Shown piece after piece: positions 1-8,444 of a stretch of 64,000 nucleotides of DNA. The stretch's first letter is position 1. Each line of letters starts with the position of its first letter. A model generated the notes under the pieces. That model was not told the origin of the DNA, ran no database searches, and saw only the letters and a list, made by a program, of their open reading frames with translations. Origin of the DNA: Xiashengella succiniciproducens (GTDB lineage Bacteria; Bacteroidota; Bacteroidia; Bacteroidales; Marinilabiliaceae). The stretch is taken from the NCBI RefSeq assembly GCF_023674465.1, contig NZ_CP098400.1, forward strand, positions 868,001 through 932,000, in the 5' to 3' direction. A program made the position numbers and the translations under genes.

Positions 1-163
1 GTGCAATAAAGAAGGGTATCAGTACTCCGCTTAGCGATCTTAGTACAGTAATAATTGCAGCAAAGATTGCTATGGAAAGAAGCAGACGCACAAAGCGGTC
101 GAATGTGTAAGGCCTGTCGTCCCTGAATTGGTTGAAAGCACCGTAGTTTGTTAAATCTTCCAT
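1..163 (-). CDS. AI-2E family transporter, N-terminal fragment
   Basis: The reverse strand reads from an ATG at 163 to the window edge, giving 54 residues without a stop. The peptide has a short polar start followed by YTFDRFVRLLLS and a hydrophobic stretch ending in LSGVLIPFFIA. This is the layout seen at the N-terminus of PerM/YdiK-type permeases (AI-2E exporter family), which have about 350 residues and 7-8 membrane helices. The rest lies outside the window, so function is inferred only from this start. It diverges from the lipoprotein gene at 539; the shared 375-bp gap holds the palindrome at 259 and the sigma-54 promoter at 382, the latter facing away from this gene. Confidence 0.7.
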   Translation of the reverse strand, partial: MEDLTNYGAFNQFRDDRPYTFDRFVRLLLSIAIFAAIITVLRSLSGVLIPFFIA

Positions 164-258
164 AGTCTTACTGCCTATTAGTTATCCTGGTTCTAAGCCA
201 AAGTGTAAAAGTAAGGACTAAATTCTTGTTTTGCCAAAACTGTTTTTCGGAAATGGAC

Positions 259-288
259 GATCTTTTGTCCGGAACCGGACAAAAGATC
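259..288. promoter_or_regulatory. 30-bp perfect palindrome, probable upstream activator site
   Basis: The arms 259-272 and 275-288 are perfect 14-nt inverted copies around a central AA; the core reads GTCCGGAACCGGAC. A short T-rich run follows on the right, so it could fold as a terminator hairpin. It lies between two divergent gene starts, however, where no transcript needs ending. It sits about 95 bp upstream of a sigma-54 promoter, the usual place for an enhancer-binding protein site. The palindrome is seen directly; the enhancer role is inferred. Confidence 0.6.
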
Positions 289-381
289 TTTTCTTAAATA
301 GAACTTCTTGACGACTGAATTGTTTGATATTAAGAATCCTAAACATTGTTTACGTTAAATACTGTAGCATCCTTATATTTG

Positions 382-397
382 TTGGTACGAAAATTGC
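382..397 (+). promoter_or_regulatory. Sigma-54 (RpoN) promoter, -24/-12
   Basis: The sequence TTGGTACGAAAATTGC matches the sigma-54 consensus (YTGGCACG-N4-TTGC) with one substitution. The invariant GG (384-385) and GC (396-397) have the exact canonical spacing. Transcription would begin near 409 and run into the lipoprotein gene at 539, leaving a leader of about 130 nt. The only other notable element in 164-538 is the palindrome at 259-288. Confidence 0.65.
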
Positions 398-538
398 CAA
401 AAAAAAGAATGATAAAAATTGAATTTTTTATTGCTTAGAGTTAATTAATGTAAAAATATGCCGTAAATTTGTAAAACTGTTTCAATCAATAAATTCTGTA
501 CTGTTATTGCAAACGCGGGATAGTACATCTAGCAAAAA

Positions 539-1999
539 ATGAAGAGATTGTTGAAGATATTGTGGCTGGTTCCGGCTATTCTGTTTTGCTGGTCTTGTGA
601 ACGTGATTACATGTTCCGGGGTGGTGAGGAAGGCATTATGTTTTCTTCCGACACTGTTATGTTTGATACAATCTTCACTTCTATAGGTTCAGCTACCCGT
701 AATTTCCGCGTTATCAACCCCTATGACACTGATTTGACTATTGATCTTATCAAGCTGGCAGGTGGCGAAGATTCAAAGTTCAGGATTAACATTAATGGTA
801 TTCCAGACCCTGAAGTGAGAGATGTACATCTCAGAGCAGGCGACAGTATTTATATTTTTGCAGAAGTAACAATCAATCCGGGAGATAGCAGTGATCCTTC
901 CTTTGTAGTAACTGACTCCGTAATATTTCAGACAAAGGAGCGGGTTCAGAGCGTCAAACTTGTGGCATACGGACAGGATGTTGTATTGCTGCGCAAGAAG
1001 ACCCTCGGAACACAGACTTTAAAAGCCGATAAGCCATATCTGATTTACGACTGGTTGATAGTTGACTCAGCATCAGTTCTTACTATTGAAGAAGGTGCAG
1101 AACTTTACTTCTATCAGGGAGCAAGTCTTGTTGTCAGTCATGGTGCTTCCCTGAAAGTAATGGGTACCAGGGAAAATCCTGTGCTTTTTACAGGTTCACG
1201 CCTGGAGGAATGGTATCAGGATAAACCAGGCCAATGGAATGGTATCAGCCTTATGCCGGGAAGCAAGAACCATGAAATCAATTATGCCATTATAAAGAAT
1301 GCCACAGTAGGACTCTCAGTCGATTCTGTGGGCCTGAAAGGTGGTTTGCCGCTCAGATTGTCCAACACCAGGATAGAGCATGTGTCACAACAGGGACTGG
1401 TAGCTCAGGCATCTTCGATAATAGCAGACAACTGCCTCTTTGGCGATGCAGGCAGTGCATCTGTTGCCCTTACCTATGGCGGTTATTACAAGTTTTACCA
1501 CTGCACAATAGTCAACTACTATAAGTGGAAGAGTTACCGCAATATTCCTGCACTTTTGCTATCCAACTACTACATCGATAAGGATAGGAATAAGCCTGAG
1601 ATCAGGGATATGGAAGAGGCCTTGTTTAGTAACTGTATTATCTGGGGTGCCAATCCCAATGAGATAGGACTTGATTTTGAGCCCAAGAACAAGGAAGAGG
1701 GTAATAGGCAGAAATTCATTATTAATTATAAGTTTGAAAACTCCCTGATAAGGACTCAGCTTAGTGCTGATGTTCTATCTGATACCAAGCATTTCAAGGA
1801 GGTCATATTTAACTACAATCCGGCTTTCGTCAATTATCAGAGTTACAATTATGAGCTTGACACCTTGTCTGTAGCTATTGATGCCGGCAACCTTGAGACT
1901 GCCAGAAAATATCCGATCGACTATATGGGCAACAGTCGTGTTGAAGGCAACAGATTGCCTGACCTTGGTTATATAGAAAGAATCGAGCAGGAACAATAA
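539..1999 (+). CDS. Lipoprotein with right-handed beta-helix domain
   Basis: This 486-residue protein starts MKRLLKILW and has a lipobox-like end of signal (CWSC, Cys20), so it is probably an envelope lipoprotein. Residues about 30-150 form a beta-rich domain (DTVMFDTIFTSIGSATRNF), possibly an Ig-like fold. From about 165 to 470 there are short repeating beta strands with phrases such as LTIEEGAEL, GASLKVMG and NPVLFTGS, typical of parallel beta-helix proteins. No glycosidase catalytic motif is visible. The family is common in Bacteroidales and I know of no firm function. The EEP nuclease gene starts 3 nt after its stop, so the two are almost certainly one transcript, probably from the sigma-54 promoter at 382. 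Confidence 0.75.
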   Translation: MKRLLKILWLVPAILFCWSCERDYMFRGGEEGIMFSSDTVMFDTIFTSIGSATRNFRVINPYDTDLTIDLIKLAGGEDSKFRININGIPDPEVRDVHLRAGDSIYIFAEVTINPGDSSDPSFVVTDSVIFQTKERVQSVKLVAYGQDVVLLRKKTLGTQTLKADKPYLIYDWLIVDSASVLTIEEGAELYFYQGASLVVSHGASLKVMGTRENPVLFTGSRLEEWYQDKPGQWNGISLMPGSKNHEINYAIIKNATVGLSVDSVGLKGGLPLRLSNTRIEHVSQQGLVAQASSIIADNCLFGDAGSASVALTYGGYYKFYHCTIVNYYKWKSYRNIPALLLSNYYIDKDRNKPEIRDMEEALFSNCIIWGANPNEIGLDFEPKNKEEGNRQKFIINYKFENSLIRTQLSADVLSDTKHFKEVIFNYNPAFVNYQSYNYELDTLSVAIDAGNLETARKYPIDYMGNSRVEGNRLPDLGYIERIEQEQ

Positions 2000-2002
2000 T
2001 CT

Positions 2003-3166
2003 ATGATGCGCAGGGTATTGTACACAATCCCGGCATTTCTAATATTCCTTTCTTCCTCTGCCGGAATTAGTTCCTTACCAGAGGTGAATGCTGTGCTATC
2101 GGATGTCAGGAAGGCACATAGCCGTTTGTGGTCTGAAGACGGTCGAATTAGACCTGTAAAGAGCCAAATTGATACTGCAAATGACCCCCTCTCGTATGCA
2201 GATACTATATCTGAAGACATAAAGCCGGCAGGCATTATGTTTTATAATGTAGAGAACCTCTTTGACGTCAGAGATGATTCCCTTACCAATGACAATGAAT
2301 TTCTGCCTGACAGTCCCCGCAGGTGGACCCGCTACAGGATGGATGAGAAATGCCGGAATCTCAGTCGGGTAATACTTAATGCCGGAGCCTGGAATCCCCC
2401 TGTATTGGTCGGACTCTGTGAGGTTGAGAATGCATGGATACTTGGAAGATTGCTTTACAATACCGGATTAAATAATACAGGTTACAAGTCAGTGCATTAT
2501 GACTCTCCGGATGAGCGGGGGATAGATGTAGCTTTGCTGTATCTGACCTCGCGATTTGAAGTACTTGAAAGCAGACCTGTTAGCGTAGGGCTTTTGGATG
2601 ATGGCAGTCCCACCAGGGATATTTTGTATGTCAAGGGCATAGTAGACAACTATGATACCCTGCATGTTTTTGTCAACCACTGGCCATCCCGATATGGGGG
2701 AGCTGAAGCCAGCAGACCGCGTCGCTTACAGGCAGCCCAGGTCCTTACCGCGGTAGTTGATTCAGTTCGCAATACATACCCCTTGGCCAATATTGTTCTG
2801 ATGGGCGACTTCAATGAGGATCATGATTCTGATTTCTTCAGGGACAATCTGGCAACTGGTGGACTTGATGAAGATACTCCGCTCTATGCTCCAGCACTGG
2901 GGCTCGAGTCCGGCTTGGGGACCCTCAAGTATCGCTATCAGTGGCAGGTATTTGACCAGATTATTGTATCCCGAGGATTACTTGCCCCATCATCACGACT
3001 TTGTTTGAAAGACCCAGTAATGAGTATTGTCAGACTGCCATTTTTGCTTGAGCAGGATGACAGGTACGGAGGTCAGAAACCTTTCAGAACGTACGTAGGG
3101 ATGAGATATCAGGGGGGATACAGCGACCACCTGCCAGTAATGATCTACCTGGAAAAGTGTAAGTAA
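2003..3166 (+). CDS. Secreted endonuclease/exonuclease/phosphatase family protein
   Basis: This 387-residue protein has a hydrophobic N-terminal signal (residues about 3-22). The EEP (DNase I-like) fold follows from about residue 75. Conserved metal and catalytic motifs appear in order: FYNVENLFD, CEVEN, RGIDVALLY, VNHWPSR, MGDFNED and SDHLPV. These are the residues that bind Mg2+ and attack a phosphodiester or phosphomonoester bond in this superfamily. The substrate could be nucleic acid, a nucleotide or a phospholipid head group; the sequence does not say. Two adjacent ATGs (2003, 2006) are possible starts. The 3-nt gap to the upstream lipoprotein indicates translational coupling. It converges with the CCA transferase gene, 27 bp away. 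Confidence 0.85.
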   Translation: MMRRVLYTIPAFLIFLSSSAGISSLPEVNAVLSDVRKAHSRLWSEDGRIRPVKSQIDTANDPLSYADTISEDIKPAGIMFYNVENLFDVRDDSLTNDNEFLPDSPRRWTRYRMDEKCRNLSRVILNAGAWNPPVLVGLCEVENAWILGRLLYNTGLNNTGYKSVHYDSPDERGIDVALLYLTSRFEVLESRPVSVGLLDDGSPTRDILYVKGIVDNYDTLHVFVNHWPSRYGGAEASRPRRLQAAQVLTAVVDSVRNTYPLANIVLMGDFNEDHDSDFFRDNLATGGLDEDTPLYAPALGLESGLGTLKYRYQWQVFDQIIVSRGLLAPSSRLCLKDPVMSIVRLPFLLEQDDRYGGQKPFRTYVGMRYQGGYSDHLPVMIYLEKCK

Positions 3167-3193
3167 GGCTATATCAGAGAGCAGAAATCTTTC

Positions 3194-4666
3194 CTATGCT
3201 TCAGATTTATTCTTATCAGTGCACGTCGTCGCATTTCCCCTTGTTATTGGGGTGAGTCCCAGTTCCCTTCCTTTGCGTACCATAAATTCAAAAGCTTCCT
3301 CGAAGTTATTATGAATTACTCCGTCTAGGATAGCCTCTTTTATAGCACTTTTGATAGTTCCCACCTCAGCACAGGGTGTCAGACCAAAGGTCTCCATTAT
3401 CATATCCCCAGTGACAGGTGGCTGGAAATTGCGGATATGATCCTTTTCCTCTATTTCCCTGAGCTTACGACGTACTATCTTGAAATTACGCAGGTGGCGT
3501 TCTACCTTTTCCCTGTTTTTGGAGGTAATGTCAGCTTCACAGAGAGTCATCAGTTTATCGATATCGTCACCTGCCTCGAAAAGCAGGCGGCGAACTGCCG
3601 AGTCTGTTACTTCATTCTCGATGAGGGCAATTGGACGCATGTGCAGTTGTACCATCTTCTGCACGAAGCTCATTTTTTCATTGAGTGGAAGCTTGAGACG
3701 CCTGAATATTCTTGGGATCATCTTTTGTCCCACATGGTTGTGAGCATGGAAGGTCCAGCCCACTTGTGGGTCAAAGCGCTTGGTCTCAGGTTTTGCAATA
3801 TCATGCAGCAATGCTGCATACCTCAGCCACAGGTCGTCGGTTTCCCTTGAGATATTGTCGAGTACCTCGAGGGTGTGATAAAAGTTGTCCTTGTGCGATT
3901 TGCCATTGACAGTTTCCACGCCCTTAAGAGCCAGGACTTCAGGGAAGATCAGAGCCAGCAGTCCGCAACGGCCAAGCAGTTTGAATCCTATTGAGGGTTT
4001 GTCCGACATCATAATCTTGTTGAGTTCCTCGCTTATCCTCTCCATGGAGACGATACCGATTCTTTCCTTGTTGCTTTCTATTGCAGCAAAGGTGCGGTCC
4101 TCAATGTAAAATTGCAGCTGTGTGGCAAAGCGTATTGCCCTCATCATCCTTAGCGGATCGTCAGAGAAGGTGATGTCAGGGTCAAGAGGAGTACGTATGA
4201 TGCGATTATGCAAATCTGTCATACCATCAAAGGGATCGACCAGGTTGCCCAGCGTCGCCTTATTGAGGCTAATTGCCATTGCATTGATAGTAAAATCCCT
4301 TCTGTTTTGGTCATCCTCAAGAGTTCCATCCTCCACAATGGGTTTACGGCTGTTGCGCATATAAGACTCCTTGCGGGCTCCGACAAACTCAAACTCAACA
4401 CCCTTGTACTTGAACATGGCAGTACCGAAATTCTTAAAGCAGCTTACCTTTACCTTACCCAGCCTGGCAGCCACCTTTTCGGCAAAATGGATACCACTAC
4501 CCAATACTACTATGTCAATATCGGTATTTGGGCGCTTTAGGAATATATCTCTAACATAGCCGCCGATGACATAAGTCTCCAATCCTTCCGCTTCGGCAGT
4601 ATCTGTAATAACCTTAAAAACCGGATGCTGCAGGTGTTGCAGCAGCATTTCTCTGAGTTGCTCCAT
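3194..4666 (-). CDS. cca: CCA tRNA nucleotidyltransferase / HD-domain poly(A) polymerase-type
   Basis: This enzyme adds or repairs the 3'-CCA of tRNAs. The class II nucleotidyltransferase signature is intact near the start (GGYVRD at residues 35-40, then DID at 49-51 for metal binding). The downstream motifs [10 protein letters not shown] and RAIRFATQL are also present. An HD domain follows (LLHDIAKP, about residue 300), as in bacterial CCA enzymes that also hydrolyse phosphates. I start it at the ATG at 4666 (490 residues). A longer reading to 4798 adds 44 residues unlike the family, whereas [12 protein letters not shown] leads straight into the catalytic head. It converges on the EEP nuclease gene. 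Confidence 0.92.
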   Translation of the reverse strand: MEQLREMLLQHLQHPVFKVITDTAEAEGLETYVIGGYVRDIFLKRPNTDIDIVVLGSGIHFAEKVAARLGKVKVSCFKNFGTAMFKYKGVEFEFVGARKESYMRNSRKPIVEDGTLEDDQNRRDFTINAMAISLNKATLGNLVDPFDGMTDLHNRIIRTPLDPDITFSDDPLRMMRAIRFATQLQFYIEDRTFAAIESNKERIGIVSMERISEELNKIMMSDKPSIGFKLLGRCGLLALIFPEVLALKGVETVNGKSHKDNFYHTLEVLDNISRETDDLWLRYAALLHDIAKPETKRFDPQVGWTFHAHNHVGQKMIPRIFRRLKLPLNEKMSFVQKMVQLHMRPIALIENEVTDSAVRRLLFEAGDDIDKLMTLCEADITSKNREKVERHLRNFKIVRRKLREIEEKDHIRNFQPPVTGDMIMETFGLTPCAEVGTIKSAIKEAILDGVIHNNFEEAFEFMVRKGRELGLTPITRGNATTCTDKNKSEA

Positions 4667-4906
4667 ATTATTATCCTGGTGACCAGGGGCGTACGCTATT
4701 ATAGTATGATCATGAACCGGTAAAAATACAACAATTTGACGGTTTGCCGAAACAGGCGCGATAATTGCAGTTAACCGAAAGGTATTGCAGATGTTCAAAT
4801 AGTGTTTAAATTTGAGATTAATTAGTTGTTAAGGGTAGCAGGATAGCGAACAAAAAGCATGAGCTTCCGTTAAAAAGATGAGTTTGTCTGAATAAATACT
4901 GATATA

Positions 4907-5374
4907 ATGAAAAGGATATTTTTTACTGCTTTGTTTTTCCTGGGTGCAGCAATCGGCCTGCTGGCTGGCAGTCCGGAGGGAGAGAAGGAAAGCAAAACAA
5001 CACTTGCACATAATGGAGTAATAGAACTTGATGAGGCCGGTTTTATTGAGCATGTCTTTGATTACAAGAATGCAACTTCCTGGCAGTTTAAGGGCGATGT
5101 CCCTGTAATAGTGGATTTCTATGCAGTGTGGTGCGGACCATGTAAACGATTGGCTCCAATTCTCGCGGAACTGCAGGAAGAGTACAAGGGGAAGATTCAG
5201 GTTTACAAAGTTGATGCTGAGAAAAACAGGGAGCTGGCTGCAGCCTTCGGTGTTACAGCCTATCCAAGCATTCTGTTTATTCCAATGGGCGCAGAACCTG
5301 CAGGTGCCCGCGGACTCCTTCCAAAGGAGGATCTTGAAAAGGTAATTAATGAATTCCTGAAAGTAACCAGGTAA
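4907..5374 (+). CDS. Periplasmic thioredoxin
   Basis: This 155-residue protein has an N-terminal signal (MKRIFFTALFFLGAAIGLLAG) followed by a single thioredoxin fold. The redox motif WCGPC lies at residues 75-79, and the cis-proline motif is AYPS. The WCGPC sequence is that of a true thioredoxin rather than a DsbA-type oxidase. The exported location suggests a role in passing electrons to envelope proteins. It stands alone: the CCA gene diverges on one side and a strong terminator follows at 5475. Confidence 0.88.
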   Translation: MKRIFFTALFFLGAAIGLLAGSPEGEKESKTTLAHNGVIELDEAGFIEHVFDYKNATSWQFKGDVPVIVDFYAVWCGPCKRLAPILAELQEEYKGKIQVYKVDAEKNRELAAAFGVTAYPSILFIPMGAEPAGARGLLPKEDLEKVINEFLKVTR

Positions 5375-5474
5375 AGCATACAACCGGGAAGTAGCTTTTT
5401 GCAAGGTTTTGTGAACCTGCCCCGAATGGTGCTTAAAAGGTTATAAATAAGACTCTACATAGTATTTAGGTGGG

Positions 5475-5507
5475 AATGCCTGACTGCAGTCAGGCATTTT
5501 TTATTTT
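5475..5507 (+). terminator. Rho-independent terminator after thioredoxin gene
   Basis: A perfect 24-nt palindrome (core TGCCTGACTGCAGTCAGGCA) is followed by TTTTATTTT. It lies 100 bp after the thioredoxin stop and ahead of the riboswitch region, so it isolates the thiamin-controlled unit from upstream transcription. Confidence 0.85.
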
Positions 5508-5540
5508 GGTTTATTCGGCATCGAGCCATATATTTGCCGC

Positions 5541-5621
5541 TGACAAATGGGGGTGCTCATTTTGGGCTGAGATTATGCCCATTGAACCTGAGCAGGTAAT
5601 GCTTCCCCTCCAACTTTGTCA
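5541..5621 (+). promoter_or_regulatory. TPP riboswitch (THI element), first of two
   Basis: The conserved THI-box blocks occur in order: GGGGGTGC at 5549, GGCTGAGATTATGCCC at 5565, GAACCTGAGCAGGTAATGC at 5584 and TTCCCC at 5603. The ends TGACAAA (5541-5547) and TTTGTCA (5615-5621) form a closing helix. The arm after TAAT is shorter than the consensus, so this copy may bind more weakly than the second. A weak terminator hairpin follows at 5634, which suggests control by premature termination. Confidence 0.82.
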
Positions 5622-5633
5622 ATCTATTAGAAT

Positions 5634-5660
5634 ACATCGTGCGCGCGGTGTGAGTTTTTG
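5634..5660 (+). terminator. Weak intrinsic terminator between the two TPP aptamers
   Basis: ACATCG (5634-5639) pairs with CGGTGT (5646-5651, one G-U pair) around a 6-nt loop and is followed by GAGTTTTTG. It could be the expression platform of the first riboswitch. The stem is short, so this is tentative. Confidence 0.4.
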
Positions 5661-5676
5661 TGTATAGTACTTTCTA

Positions 5677-5748
5677 CAATGGGGGTGCCCTTTAGGGCTG
5701 AGATCATACCCTTGGAACCTGGTCGGGTAATGCCGACAAGGGAAGGTG
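5677..5748 (+). promoter_or_regulatory. TPP riboswitch (THI element), second of two
   Basis: This copy is closer to the consensus: GGGGGTGCCC at 5681, GGGCTGAGATCATACCC at 5695, GAACCTGGTCGGGTAATGCC at 5715 and GACAAGGGAAGG after it. GTCGG and CCGAC form the arm around the conserved TAAT. The closing P1 helix is less obvious than in the first copy. No terminator follows. A 6-bp hairpin (GCAGTT 5773-5778 with AACTGC 5793-5798) ends 8 nt before the receptor start codon, so translational control is plausible. Bound thiamin pyrophosphate would shut off the receptor. Confidence 0.9.
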
Positions 5749-5805
5749 ATAAATCTCTCAATAGTCCTCATTGCAGTTTATGTTTAACCGTTAACTGCTT
5801 TAAAA

Positions 5806-8256
5806 ATGAAGAGGATTCTTTTATTTGCGTTTTTATTTATCGTTTCTGCTGCATTGCATGCGCAACACGAGTTGCGCGGCAAGGTGCGTAATGAACAGGG
5901 TGAGGCTCTGCCTGATGCTTTTGTTCGACTCGGACAAAAACATGCCGTTACCAAGGCTGATGGAACCTTTGCTATTGGTGGCCTGTCATCAGGAACCTTT
6001 CAACTTGCCGTATCTTTTCTGGGTTATGAGACCTGGAAGGGTGAGGTAGAATTAAGGGGTGACAAGGAGCTGGACATAGTTATGAAGGAGTCCAGCTTTA
6101 TGGCAGGTGAGGTTGTCATTAGCGGTATCCGGGCCAGGAAGGATGATCCTGTAGCTTTTACTGAGCTTACTGCGGAGGAGCTTGAAAAATCAAACTTCGG
6201 TCGTGACTTGCCCTATCTGATTAGCATGACTCCGGGACTGGTAGTCAGTTCGGATGCAGGCGGCGGTGTTGGTTATACCTCCATGCGTCTCAGGGGTTCG
6301 GATATCACTCGCATCAATGTTACAGTCAATGGCATTCCATTGAATGATGCCGAATCTCAGGGCGTATTCTGGGTTAATATGCCCGACTTTGCTTCATCAG
6401 TGAGCCATATCCAGGTACAGCGTGGAGTGGGAACCTCGACCAACGGTGCAGCTTCTTTCGGGGGCTCGATTAATATAAGTACAATAGACGGGCCCTCAGA
6501 AGCCAGAGTGGTGATTGACAACTCCTACGGCTCCTTTAATACATTGAAGAACTCAGTCCAGCTAAGTACAAGGATTCCGGGCAGTGGCTTTGCCTTTGAT
6601 GCCCGACTGTCTAATATAACAAGTGATGGCTTTGTTGACCGGGGTTCTTCAGAACTCAAGTCCTATTATCTTTCAGGAGCCTGGTATGGTAACGCTACTT
6701 CAGTAAGACTTGTTACCTTCTCGGGCAAGGAGAAGACCTATCAGGCCTGGAATGGAGTTCCTCTGGTTAAGCTGAAGAATGACAGTGAAGGTATTGAGAA
6801 ACTAATAATGCTTGACGGGTGGTCGGATGAGGAGGCAGATAATCTGCGCGGTTCGGATTCAAGGACTTTCAACAGGTATCTGTATTCCAACCAGACAGAC
6901 AACTATCAGCAGGACCACTATCAGCTTCACTTTACACATGCACCATCGGCATTGCTTTCACTGAATGTATCACTGCATTATACTAGGGGCAAGGGATACT
7001 ATGAGTCGTACAAGTACAATGAACGTTTTTCAAAGTATAACCTGCCCCTGCCGTCAGAGCTTGTCATTGATGGAGTCAGTTACAGTCGGACTGACCTGAT
7101 AAACCAGAAGTGGCTTGATAACCATTTCTATGGTGCTACCTTCTCAGGTGCGTATGAATATGGGAAACTGCATCTGGTGGCGGGAGGTGCTATAAACAGA
7201 TACGATGGCAAGCATTACGGAGAGGTGATATGGACTAAGATTAATGCGGGTGTACCTGATAACTACAGGTGGTATGAGAACGACGGTGTTAAAGATGACC
7301 TAAACTATTATACAAAGGTTACCTATACCCTGTTTGGTTCACTTGGCATTTACACAGACCTTCAGGGAAGGCACGTGAGCTATGATATAGAAGGTGTTCA
7401 TGATGATATGCGGGATCTGACGCGCACTGCTCACTACGACTTCTTTAATCCAAAGTTTGGTATCAACTGGAAAATTGACGAGGACAAGCGCATATTTGCT
7501 TCTGTTGCTGTGTCCAACAAAGAGCCATCACGCAGCGACTTTAGAGATGCCGATGATGAGCTTGTGCCACAGCCTGAAAAGCTTATTGACTATGAATTGG
7601 GCTTTGACTGGATGGGGGAGATGCTTGGCTTTCAGGCCAATGGTTTTTACATGGACTACAAGGATCAGCTTGTACTGACAGGGAAAATCAATAATGTAGG
7701 TGCATATATCATGAACAATGTGCCTGAGAGTTACCGTACTGGTATCGAACTGGCAGGATTTGCTAGAGTTGCGCCTTGGCTTACAGCAAGTGCCAATGCT
7801 GTATTTTCAGCCAATAAGATTAAGGATTTCACAGAATATGTGGATGACTGGGATAATGGAGGTCAGTTGGCCAATTATCTGGGAAACACAAATATCGCCT
7901 TCTCACCTTCAAGCACTATTGCTGCCAGACTTGAGGCCCAACCGCTCAAAGGACTTAGCGCTATACTTGATACCAGGTATGTAGGTGAGCAGTATATCGA
8001 CAACAGTTCAAGTCGTGACAGGATGCTTGACAGTTATATGATAAGCGACCTGGTACTGCGATACAAAGTGCCCACCAAATCAGGCAAGAATACCCGAGTC
8101 GAACTGGGTTTTCAGGTCGGAAACCTATTTGACAAGTCCTATATATCAAATGCATGGGTTTACAGTTTTGTGCTAGACGGTAAGAGAGAAGTGCTTGACG
8201 GTTATTTTCCTCAGGCTGGAAGAAACTTCACAGGACAGGTGGTATTAAGATTCTGA
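5806..8256 (+). CDS. TonB-dependent receptor, predicted outer-membrane thiamin transporter
   Basis: This 816-residue protein has a signal peptide (residues 1-19) and a CarboxypepD_reg-like beta domain (about 20-100, ending in LGYETW...). The plug domain (about 110-230) contains the motifs MRLRGSDITRINVTVNGIP and GTSTNGAASFGGSINI. A long beta-barrel ends in the typical C-terminal aromatic RF. It imports a bulky nutrient across the outer membrane using TonB energy. The substrate is read from its two TPP riboswitches: thiamin or a thiamin precursor. Bacteroides has a comparable riboswitch-controlled thiamin receptor. No inner-membrane transporter or thiamin gene follows; a terminator lies 118 bp downstream, so the unit is monocistronic. 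Confidence 0.88.
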   Translation: MKRILLFAFLFIVSAALHAQHELRGKVRNEQGEALPDAFVRLGQKHAVTKADGTFAIGGLSSGTFQLAVSFLGYETWKGEVELRGDKELDIVMKESSFMAGEVVISGIRARKDDPVAFTELTAEELEKSNFGRDLPYLISMTPGLVVSSDAGGGVGYTSMRLRGSDITRINVTVNGIPLNDAESQGVFWVNMPDFASSVSHIQVQRGVGTSTNGAASFGGSINISTIDGPSEARVVIDNSYGSFNTLKNSVQLSTRIPGSGFAFDARLSNITSDGFVDRGSSELKSYYLSGAWYGNATSVRLVTFSGKEKTYQAWNGVPLVKLKNDSEGIEKLIMLDGWSDEEADNLRGSDSRTFNRYLYSNQTDNYQQDHYQLHFTHAPSALLSLNVSLHYTRGKGYYESYKYNERFSKYNLPLPSELVIDGVSYSRTDLINQKWLDNHFYGATFSGAYEYGKLHLVAGGAINRYDGKHYGEVIWTKINAGVPDNYRWYENDGVKDDLNYYTKVTYTLFGSLGIYTDLQGRHVSYDIEGVHDDMRDLTRTAHYDFFNPKFGINWKIDEDKRIFASVAVSNKEPSRSDFRDADDELVPQPEKLIDYELGFDWMGEMLGFQANGFYMDYKDQLVLTGKINNVGAYIMNNVPESYRTGIELAGFARVAPWLTASANAVFSANKIKDFTEYVDDWDNGGQLANYLGNTNIAFSPSSTIAARLEAQPLKGLSAILDTRYVGEQYIDNSSSRDRMLDSYMISDLVLRYKVPTKSGKNTRVELGFQVGNLFDKSYISNAWVYSFVLDGKREVLDGYFPQAGRNFTGQVVLRF

Positions 8257-8371
8257 CCGAAACCCTTCCCATGCCAACTGGTATGGGCTGCAGCATAAAA
8301 GAAGTTGCAGGTTTAGAGACCTTATTATTATAGGGAAAAGAAACCGGAAATCAATTTTGAGCTTTAAAAGC

Positions 8372-8398
8372 AAAAACGCCCCGCGAGGGGCGTTTTTT
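8372..8398. terminator. Bidirectional terminator
   Basis: The stem CGCCCC / GGGGCG with loop GCGA is flanked by AAAAA on the left and TTTTTT on the right. It can therefore end both the receptor transcript (plus) and the pseudouridine synthase transcript (minus), which converge here. Confidence 0.85.
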
Positions 8399-8444
8399 GT
8401 AGCCTAAGCCATAATCGTATAAATCAGCATGCTGTCCTGATTGT

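Noticed and set aside
259-290. Palindrome at 259-288 as a rho-independent terminator
   Set aside because: It lies between divergent gene starts, the T-run is interrupted, and no upstream plus-strand gene ends here.
3437-4559. Several plus-strand open frames of 60-137 residues inside the CCA transferase gene
   Set aside because: All are antisense to conserved catalytic and HD motifs on the minus strand.
4829-5404. 191-residue open frame on the minus strand over the thioredoxin gene
   Set aside because: The plus strand encodes a complete thioredoxin with signal peptide and WCGPC; the minus product has no recognisable domain.
5470-5891. Two short plus-strand open frames across 5470-5891
   Set aside because: They coincide with the TPP aptamers and terminator; repeated peptide words come from the conserved RNA blocks.
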